From Actinomycetes bacterium (GTDB lineage: Bacteria; Actinomycetota; Actinomycetes; Mycobacteriales; Mycobacteriaceae): 15,379 nt of DNA. Of the stretch, positions 1 to 9,600 are shown piece by piece. The notes beneath the pieces were generated by a model. That model was given only the letters and a program-made list of their open reading frames with translations, did no database searches and was not told the origin of the DNA. The stretch is taken from assembly GCA_023461275.1 (NCBI GenBank), contig JAEYMI010000089.1, positions 1-15,379 on the forward strand, written 5' to 3'. Each line of letters begins with the position of its first letter. Position 1 is the stretch's first letter. A program made the position numbers and the translations under genes.

Positions 1-160
1 CCACCCACCAACAACGGCAAAAACAACTCCCACACCGACACATCAAAAGTCACCGGCGTCTTCTGCAACACCACATCCGACGCCCCCACCCCATACCCAT
101 CACGCATCCACACCAACCGATTCACCAGTGCCGCATGCGACACCGTCACACCCTTGGGAC
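1..160 (-). other. Strand-skewed (C-depleted) tract beginning at A3 of A5
   Basis: By hand count, positions 1-120 contain 57 C, 40 A, 12 G and 11 T on the plus strand, i.e. the coding strand is strongly G- and T-biased (GC skew about +0.65, T over A about +0.57). Positions 181-240 show 25 C and 20 G. From the Lys codon of A3 to the edge, 51 codons in a row have no C in third position, and TTG replaces CTG for most leucines. The protein stays a normal adenylation domain. It resembles a GRINS-type element; the other end is outside the window. Confidence 0.8.
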
Positions 161-699
161 GACCGGTAGAGCCAGAAGTGAACAGGGTGTACACCGCGGT
201 ATCGGCGCGCACCGGTCCCAGCCGCTCGGCCGCGGCCACCAATGGAGTCGAGAGATCAACGCTCCCAGAGCAGTCCACCTCCACGACGCGGGCGCTCGTC
301 TGAGGCAGTTCATCGATCGCGGTGGGACGCTGCCCGGCACCGACCAGCACGACGTTGGCGCCCGACGTCTCGAGCATGTACCGCACCCGGTCGATCGGTG
401 CGTCGACGTCGAGCGGTACGTACTGTCCACCGGCGGTCACCACCGCGTGCACCGCCACCATCAGCTCCACCGACCGCGGAATGCAGATACCCACCGCGAC
501 ATCGGGTCCGACACCGAGCTCGATCAGTTCTCGGGCCAAGGTGGCGACGCGCGCGCCGAACTCGCCGTAGGTGACGGTCCGGTCGCCGAAGACCACCGCG
601 GGCGCACCGGGGGTCTGCACTATCTGCTCACCAATCACGTCGACGATGGGTGTCTCGGGTACGACGCCGACCGGCCCGCGGCCCAGGTCCTCGACTTCC
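1..699 (-). other. A5: adenylation domain, N-terminal part (to A4)
   Basis: Start of the adenylation domain of the fifth module. It begins VVPETPIVDVIGEQIVQTPG, with TVTYGEFGARV, VAVHAVVTAGGQYVPLD (A2-like), A3 TSGSTGRPKGV (179-147) and A4 KTPVTFDVSVWELF (Asp235 codon 44-42, Val236, Trp239). Only the first three code residues, D-V-W, are visible; they fit serine codes but also others. From A3 onward the sequence changes to G/T-ending codons with almost no C, unlike the preceding part and unlike A2 and A4. The domain continues beyond the left edge. Confidence 0.95.
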
Positions 700-3600
700 T
701 CGGACTCCGGAGACGGGGCCCATTCGACGTCGGCGACGAGGGTGTCCCGCTGATCGGCGATCGAGACGAGGATACGCTCGATCACCTCGGCAAAAACTTC
801 GATTGCAGATTTGTCGAAAGCCGTTGGTAGGTAATTCAGTTTGAGTGACAGCCCGTCGCCGGCCGGTGCGGAGATGAGATTGAGCGGGAAGTGGGTGGAG
901 TCGGAGAATCGGGCACCGACGATCCGCAGTCCCCCGGTCACCGCGGTGTCAACGCCGGACAGCGAGTCGGCATCGACCGGGTACGACTCGTGCACGGTGA
1001 GCGTGTCGAAGCGCAGCGGTACGCCCGTACCGTTCGCGATCTCGGGCAGCCCGAGGTGTTGATGGTCGAGCACCGACACCTTGTCCGATTGCAGGCTGCG
1101 CAGGATCTCGGCCAGCGTGGCGTCGGGATTGACGTCGACGACCACCGGCAGGGTGTTGATGAACAGACCGACCATCGATTCGATGCCGTCGACATCGGCG
1201 GCTCTTCCCGAGACCGTCTCGCCGAAGGTGACCACCTGATTGCCGGTCAACCGGGACAGCAGCACCGCCCACGTCGCTTGCACCACGGTCGCGATGGTGG
1301 CGCCGGTCGCACGGGCCGCGGACTCGATGCGCGCGAGTGTCTCGGCATCGATGATCATGTCGTGGCTCGCCGGGAGGGCGTCGCGGGTCGCTTCGACAGT
1401 CGGGGCGACCAAGGTTGGCCCCTCTACCGGTGCCAGTAACCGCGACCAGGCGATGATCGCCTCGGAATCGTCTGCGGCGGTGGTGGCCGAACGTGCCAGG
1501 TAGTCGCCGAAGTCACCGGCCCCTGGCGCGGCTCGATCGGTATAGGTTTCACCGGATGCGTAGAGCGCCAACAAGTCTGCCATCACCAGCGGACCCGACC
1601 AGCCGTCGAGCAGGATGTGATGGTTGGTGACGATCATGGTCACCCGCTGATCGATGCCGTGGCGTACCAGGACGAATCGCACCAGTGGCGGTTCGGTGAG
1701 ATCGAACGGTTCGACCCGCTCGGTTGCGGCGATCTCATCGATGCGTGCAGTGGAAGTCGCTGCGTCACCGTCGAGATCGATGACCGTCCAGGGGATGTCG
1801 ACGTGCGGCGCGATGACCGCGACGACCGCACCAGAACCACAGGTGACGTACGCCGAGCGCAGCACCCGGTGATGGGCGATCAAACGTTCTGCGGCTGAAC
1901 GCAATCGGTCGAGGCCCACTTCGCCGCCGAGTTCGAGGACGGCCTGGGTGACGTAGACGTCGACGAGGTCATCGTCGTCGCGGGTCATCGCGGACTGGAA
2001 GTACAGTCCGCGTTGCAGTGTTGACAGCGGCCAGACGTCCGCGCCGGGGTACTGCCCGGCGATCGCGTCGAGGTCGGCCTGGGTGACGGCGCTGCCCGGT
2101 ACATCCGACGGGGAGAGCCCCACCGATGATGAGCCGGCGCCTTCCCCATCCCCACCGACGGCGGCGACGAGGTCGGCGAGTTCGGCCGCCCAGCGTCGGC
2201 CGAGGTCGTCGGCATCTGCCTCCGGCAGGACACCGGGAGGTGCCGCGATCGAGGCGACGAGTTCGCGACCACCCTCGCCGGGTATCGCAGACACGGTAAA
2301 GGTGATGGGGCCCAACGCGATCAGTGCACCGTCGGCCGACGACGGCAGTCCGGGGGCGCCGGGGGCCGGGGTGAACGGCACGGCCCCGGTGGTGCCGGCG
2401 TTGTTGGCGTTCGTCGTCCGGGCACCGGCACCGAAGTAATTGAACGTGATCTCCGGTAGCGGGAGGTCGGCCAGCACCGGGTCGGGTCCGTAGCGCAGCA
2501 GCCCGAATCCCACACCATGCGCGGGCCGTCCGAGGCGTTCCTCCTTGGCCGCCTTCACCGCGTGCACCATGTCGATGGCCGGGTCGATGGCCATCGGCGC
2601 GATCGAGGTGAACCAGCCGACGGTACGGGTCAGGTCGGCTCGGCGTGGATCATTGCCGGCGGCCAGTACGTCGTCGTAGCGACCGTGTCCTTCGACGAGA
2701 ACCGTGATCGGTCCGCCGTCGGCGATGGAGCGCACGGCGCGGGCCAGTGCGGCCAGCAACACGTCGTTGGTGGTGGCGCGGAAGGCATCCGGGATGTCGG
2801 TCAGAACCGGTTCGGTGATGTCGGTGCCGACGGTGACGGTGACGGTGCGCACCGCCCGCTCTCGATCCCGAGCCGGATCGACGGCGCCGAACAGACGATT
2901 GCCGGCGGCGAGCCGCTCACGCCAGTAGTCGACCTCGCCGGCATGCTCGGCCGCCCGATCGGCCATCGCGGTGTACCAGGCAGCCGCCGACGTCTCCTCA
3001 CGGCGAAGCGTCACCTGCCCTGCGGCCTCGGCAGTGTGCGAGCTGTCGGTGTGTGAGCTGAACCAGGCGGTCACCAGATCCTCGGTCAGGATCGACCACG
3101 AGACCGCGTCGACTCCGAGGTGGTGGATCACCAGCACGATGCGCCCTTGCCCCGCAGCGTCGGTCACCAGCGTCGCCGATACCAATTGTCCGCGTGCCGG
3201 ATCCAGGCGTGCCGCGGCAGCTCTGAACCCGTCCCGCACGATCGCGTCGGCATCTGCCACCGGGATGTCCGACCGTAGATGTCCGACCGCGGTTCGCGGA
3301 TCGAAGGGCTCACCGGCGTCGATGCGATGGATTCGGTGACCTGCCGCGTCGACGTCTGGGACCAGTCGAGCACTCAGCATCGGATGTGCGGCCACCACGG
3401 TGGCGAGCAGGTCGCCGAGTTGCTCGACAGTGATGCCATCGGGGGCGAGCAGCACCATCGACTGGGAGAAGTCGCGGTAGTCGGCCGCATCGGTGGCGTG
3501 CTCGGCCATCCAGCCCACCACCGGAGGTGCGGGCATCGGTCCGAATACGCCGCCGGATGGGTTCTCGATCATCGGGAGCCGCGGCGCGGTGTGGGTCGCG

Positions 3601-6600
3601 ACGCGGGCCATCGCCCGCACGGTCCGATGCTCGAAGATTTCGCGTGGGCTCAGTGTGAGCCCGGCAGCCCGTGCGGCCGAGGCCAATTGGATCGACAGGA
3701 TGGAGTCACCGCCGAGGGCGAAGAAGTCCTCGGTGACCGAGACCCGCTCGACGCCGAGGATACCGGCCACCACTGCGGCCAAACTCGATTCCGCCACCGA
3801 ATCGGGGGCGACATAGTCGCGCTCGAGTGAACCGAAATCAGGTGCGGGCAACGCCTTTCGGTCGAGCTTGCCGGCCGAGTTGAGTGCGACGTCGTCGATC
3901 CGCATCCACACGGTGGGCCGCATGTACTCCGGGAGCGCTTGCGCCACTGTCTCTCTGGCGGTCTCGATGTCCGCCGAGGATGGGGCGAGGTACGCCACGA
4001 GGTGTTCGGCGCCGGTCGGCGCGGTGGCCACCGTGACCGCCGCATGAACCACACCCGGCACCGTCGCGAGAACCGATTCGATCTCGCCGAGTTCGATGCG
4101 CTGGCCACGCAGCTTCACCTGGAAGTCGGTGCGGCCCAGGTATTCGATCTCGCCGTCGCCGTTCCAGCGCACCAGATCACCGGTCCGGTAGAGCCGCGAC
4201 CCGGCCGGACCGTATGGGTCGGCGACGAAGCGTTCGGCGGTCAGTGCGGGTTGGTCGGCATAGCCGCGGGCCACCTGCACGCCACCCAGATACAGCTCAC
4301 CCGGTACCCCGACCGGGACCGGGACGAGTCGGTCGTCGAGCACAGCGGTGGTGGTATTCCACACCGGATGTCCGATCGGCACCACCGTCGGAGCGGACGT
4401 CACGTCGGCGTGGGCCACCTCGACCGCCGCCTCGGTGGGTCCGAAAAGATTGTGAATAGTGGCCTGCGGCAACATCTCATGCGCACGCGCCACCGCCGCG
4501 GGCGGCAGGGCCTCACCGGAGGCGAACAGCCATCGGAGCGAGGTCAGCGCCTCCACCTGGGCGGTCGGCACCACGTCGAGGAACACCGACAGCATCGACG
4601 GCACGAAGTGCACCGACGTAGCGCGGGTGTCGGCGATCAGTTCAGCAATGTGCAGCGGGTCGCGGTGGCCGTCGGGGCGGGCGATGACGATGGTGGCGCC
4701 GACCATGACCGGTCCGAACAGTTCGGGTACCGACACGTCGAAGGTGTAGGGCGTCTTCTGCACGATGCGATCGCCGACACCCCAACCGAATTCGTGCAGT
4801 CCCCACCAGAGTCGATTGGCGACCGCGGTGTGCGACACCGTCACGCCCTTGGGGCGTCCGGTCGATCCGGAGGTGAACAGCGTGTACATCGCCGACTCCG
4901 ACCGCAGCGGACTCAAGCGTTCAGCATCGGTGACCGGACCCGCCGATGGATCGACGGCATCATCGGCGGAGACGACGATGACCTCAAGCGCCGCACCGGA
5001 AGCCGCATCGGCGATCGCCTCGCCCACCGCGGCGTCGGCGACGAGCAGCAGACCGGCGCGGGAGGTGCGCAGCATGTACTCCACACGGTCGGTCGGGGCG
5101 GCCGGATCAATCGGCACGTACTGCCCGCCTGCGGCGAGGACCGCATGCACTGCGACCACCATCTCCACCGAGCGCTCGATGCAGACCCCGACCGCGACGT
5201 CGGGACCCACACCGGCGGTGATCAATTGGCGGGCCAGAGTGGCCACTCGGGCTCCGAACTCGGCGTAGTCGACGGTGCGGCCGTCGAAGAGGATCGCGGT
5301 CGCGTCCGGGGTGGTGAGCACCTGCGCGGCCACCGCGTCGGAGACGATCGGTGTCTCGACGGTGCGCGCGGGCCCGGTGGATCGGCCGAGCAGTTCGGCA
5401 CGTTCGGTCGGGCTGATCACCTCGATGTCGCTGACCACCACGTCCGGGTTCGCGGTCATCGCATCGAGCACAGCGATGAATCGGCGCGCGAACGACTCGA
5501 TGGTCGATGCGTCGAACAGATCTGTCGCATAGACGAGTTCGAGGCCCCACGGCGTGCCCGCGTCACCGACGTCGACGCCGACGAGCAGATCGAGCTTCGC
5601 CGGTGGATCACCGATGTCGAGCGGTGCCACCCGCACCCCGGCGGCGACGAGTTCGGTATCCACCGCACGTGATTCGTCGATGTCGGACTGGTTCACCGTC
5701 AGCATCACCTGCGCCAGCGGGGCGAATGCCTCCGAACGCACCGGGTCGATCGCCTCGACCACCGATTCGAACGGCACGTCGGCGTAGACGAAGGCGTCGA
5801 TGTCGCCACGACGCACCTGGTCGAGCAGTTCTTCGGCGGTGATGCCCGGCGCGACGTCGGCACGCAGGATGAGCGTGTTGACGAACATGCCGACCAGCGG
5901 GTCGAGTTCACGTTGGCCACGGCCCGCGATCGGGGTCGCCACGGCGATATCCGACGTTCCGGTCAGTCGCGCGAGCAGAGCACTCAGTGCGGCGTGCAAC
6001 ACCATGAACGGCGTGATACCCGGCCGCCGGGCCGCCTCGATGATCCGAGTCGTCACCTCGGCGGGAATCTCGTAGCCGCGCTTGGCACCTCGATTGCTGG
6101 CGGCTAGTGGTCGCGGACGATCGGCCGGCAGATTGAGGACGTCAGGAAGGCCCTCGAGCCGGCCGCGCCAGTAGTCGAGCTGTTGGCCGACAACCGATTC
6201 CGGGTCATCGACGGCACCGAGGACCTCGTTCTGCCAGATCGCGTAGTCGGCGAACTGCACCGCAAGTGGAGTGAACCGCGGTTGCCGGCCGTCGACGCGT
6301 GCCGCATACGCGGTCATCAAGTCCGTGACCAGTGGGCGCATCGACTCACCGTCGGCGGCGATGTGGTGGACGACGACGGCGATCACATACTCGTCGACAT
6401 CCTTGACCGGCCAGACCCGCACGCGCAGTGGCCATCCGGCCGCGACGTCGAATCCCTCGGTCACCGCGCGGGTGATGGCGTCCTCGGAATCGACGACCGC
6501 CCAATCGATGTCGCCGATGGCGAGCTCGGCCGGATGCACCACCTGGACCGGTTCGCCGTCGACAACGCCGAAGGTGGTGCGCAGGATCTCGTGGCGGGTG

Positions 6601-9600
6601 ACCACATCGCCGAGCGCTGCCCGCAGCGCCTCGACGTCCAGGTCGCCGGTGACTCGCAGGACCGCGGGAATGTTGTAGACCGGTGAGGTCGGGTCGAACT
6701 GGTTGATGAACCACATCCGGCGCTGCGCGAAGGACAGCGGAATGCGCTGTGGGCGTGGGTCGACGACGGTGACCGGCGGGAGTCCGGCGGCGCGGCCCTG
6801 CAGTGCGGCGGCGAGTTCACGGACCGTCGGCGCCTCGAACAAGTCGCGTACGGAGACGTCGACGCCGAGGTCCGCCGAGACGCGCGCAACCAGGCGTGCC
6901 GCGGAGAGCGAGTCACCACCGAGGTCGAAGAAGCCGTCGGTCACCGACACCTCGTCGAGGCCGAGGGTTTCGCCGAAGGCGGCGGCGACCGTGATCTCGT
7001 CGTCGCCGACCGGTGCGATGTACTCGCCTGCGACGATCACCGGTTCGGGCAGCGCGCGTTTGTCCAGTTTGCCGACCGGGGTCAGCGGCAGCGCGTCGAG
7101 CACCATCACCGACGCCGGTACCATGTGCGACGGCAGTTGCTGCGCCACGAATGTTTTGAGTTCGTCCGGGGTCACGGTGTCGTTGCCCTGTGGTCCCGCC
7201 GAGTCGTCGAGCACCACGTACGCGGCCAGCGCGGTGGCGACCGAGCCGCCGACGCCGATGACCACCGACGACCGCACCGCGGGGTGTTCGGCCAGCACCG
7301 TCTCGATCTCGCCGAGTTCGATGCGCAGGCCACGCAGCTTCACCTGGTCGTCGGTGCGGCCCGAATACTCCAGCACCAGTTCGCCATCCGGCGTGGTCCG
7401 CCACCGTGCGACGTCGCCGGTGCGATACATCCGATCACCCGGCAGGCCGTGCGGGTTGGCCACGAACCGTTCGGCGCTGACCGTCGCACGGTGCAGGTAG
7501 CCGCGCGCGATCGCGCCACCGGCCACATAGAGTTCGCCGGGGACTCCGACCGGCGTCGGGCGCAGCCGTGGGTCGAGGACCATCAGACCGACTCCGGCCA
7601 GTGGCCCGCCCAGCGACACCGGTTCGCCGACCACCATCGGCGCGCTGATGGTGACGCCGATGGTCGCCTCGGTGGGTCCGTACAGGTTCTGGGTGCGGCG
7701 GAACGGCGCCCACCGGTCCTTGAGTACCTGGGGTACCGCCTCGCCGCCGGCGAACACCACGCGCAGCGACGGCACGGCCTGCGGGTCGACGGTGCTGAGC
7801 ACGGTCGGCGTCAGGAAAGTGTGGGTGACGCCCTGGCGCATCATGTAGTCCTCGAGCGGTGGCCCGCCGATCGCGTCGGACGGCCGGTACACCAGCACAC
7901 CACCGGACGCGATGGCCCACAGATATTCCAGCACCGAGATGTCGAAGCTCGGCGAAGCAAACCCGAGTACGCGCGCGTATTCGTCTGCGCTGGAGCGCTT
8001 CACGGCTTCGACGGCGAAGTTCTTCAGTCCGGTGTGAGTGACGGCGACGCCCTTGGGCCGGCCGGTGGATCCGGAGGTATAGAGCACGTAGGCGACGTTG
8101 TCGACCCGTGTCGGCGCGAGTTTCTCCTCGTCTGTGATCGGTTCGGCCGACATCGCGTCGATCTCGGCGCCGACCGCCGGCTCGTCCAATCGCGTCCAGG
8201 TGAACTCGGCGTCGGGCAGCGTCCCGCTGGCCTCGACGCACAACCCCAGGGTGGCACCGGAATCGGCCACCATGGTGGCCACCCGGTCGGCCGGATAGTC
8301 GGGGTCGACCGGGACGTAGCCGCCGCCGGTTTTGGCGACCGCCCAGATCGCGGTCAACAGTGCGGCCGACCGTCCGATGGCCAGGGCGACGAGTCGTTCG
8401 GTGCCGATGCCCTGTGCGATCAGCCAGCGCGCCAATCGATTCGATCGCTCGTCGAGCTCGCGATAGGTCAGGGTCACACCGTAGGCGTCGGTCACCGCGT
8501 GCCGTGGTCCCCAGCTTCGGGCGGCGTCGGCGAAGATCTCGGCCAGCAGAATGGGTGCGGTGCCCACTCCCCCGCTGACCACCGCATCGGACTCGGCGAT
8601 CGGAATGGGTTGCGGCGCAGCATCCGTCGGCCGGGCGCTTGACTGATCGGTCTGGTTGCGACGGCGCATCACGTCCGAGACCGAGAGTCCTTCGCTCAGC
8701 TCGATCTCGCCGACCGGGCGTGCTGGATCGGCGAGAGCTTCGCGCAAGATGTCGTTGAGGCGCTTGGCGAACGACACCACGGTCGACTCGTCGAAGAGAT
8801 CAGTGGCGTAGACGATGGAGCCGTGCCAGTCGCCGGACTCCGCGGGTGCCACGTCGACCACCAGATCCACTCGGGCGGAGACGGTATCGCGGGTGACGGG
8901 CTCCACGCTGAGTCCGTTGATGCCGACAACTGCCGAGTTGTCGGTGCCGGCACCGAGCTCGGGCAGCCCACTCTGGTCGAACGTGAGCCACACTTGGGTC
9001 AGCGGCGCATAGGCGTCCGAAGCCACCACACCGAGTGCTTCGACGATGGATTCGAAGGGCACGTCGGCGTGCGAGAAGGCGGCGAGATCGGTTGCGCCGG
9101 TGGCGTTGAGGACGTCGCTGAAGCTCTCGTCGACGTCGACTCGGGTCCGCAGTACCAGGGTATTGACGAACATGCCGATCAGCGGATCGAGAACCGCCTG
9201 ACCGCGCCCGGCGATGGGGGTGCCGATGGCGATGTCGTCGGTGGCGCTCCACCGCGCGAGCAGGACCGCCAGCGCGGCGTGGATGACCATGAACGGGGTG
9301 GCGGCGTTGTCGCGGGCCACCTCGTGGATGCGGACGACCACGTCCTCGGCGATGTCGAAGGTGATGCCCGCGCCGCGTCCGCCGGCCACCGCGGGCCGTG
9401 GTCGGTCGGTGGGCAGTTCCAGCAGATCGGGAAGGCCGGTCAGCTGGTCTCGCCAGTAGTCGAGTTGCTTGCCCACCACCGATTCCGGATCGTCGGCGCT
9501 GCCCAGCGCGGTACGCTGCCAGATCGCGTAGTCGGCGAATTGCACTGGGAGCGGCGCGAAGTCGGGGTCGGTGTCAGCGGCTTCCGCGGCATAAGCCGTG

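Larger units (their letters stand above)
1..4200 (-). repeat. Downstream copy of duplicated A(end)-T-E-C-A(start) block
   Basis: The block A4 end-T4-E2-C4-A5 start is paralogous and near-collinear with A1 end-T1-E1-C1-A2 start. Offsets of matching landmarks are 11178 (carrier serine), 11190 (E HH), 11187 (EGHGR), 11217 (C HH) and 11208 (A3 motif). At DNA level the A10-proximal stretch near 3881-3940 is almost identical to 15061-15120. This suggests unit duplication followed by divergence. Exact borders and identity need an alignment. Confidence 0.75.

Noticed and set aside
71..100. G-quadruplex candidate on the coding strand (GGG, GGGG and GGGGG runs)
   Set aside because: Only three runs of three or more G are close together here, one short of a standard four-run motif. 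It is better seen as part of the general G/T skew.
1..165. Mobile element or insertion sequence at the left edge as cause of the composition change
   Set aside because: The reading frame and adenylation motifs (A3, A4) continue through the tract, and no inverted repeats or transposase are seen. Recoding or core exchange explains it better.
3939..5672. Long open frame on the plus strand (577 codons) opposite A4, with others at 7125-8642 and 8823-10322
   Set aside because: The translations are rich in Arg, His, Gly and Asp with no recognisable domain, and they lie antisense to fully conserved NRPS motifs. High-GC genes with G/C at third positions commonly produce such antisense open frames.
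7040..8570. Methyltransferase or other insertion in A3
   Set aside because: The spacing from A3 to A10 is about that of a plain adenylation domain, and no SAM-binding motif is visible between A8 and A10.
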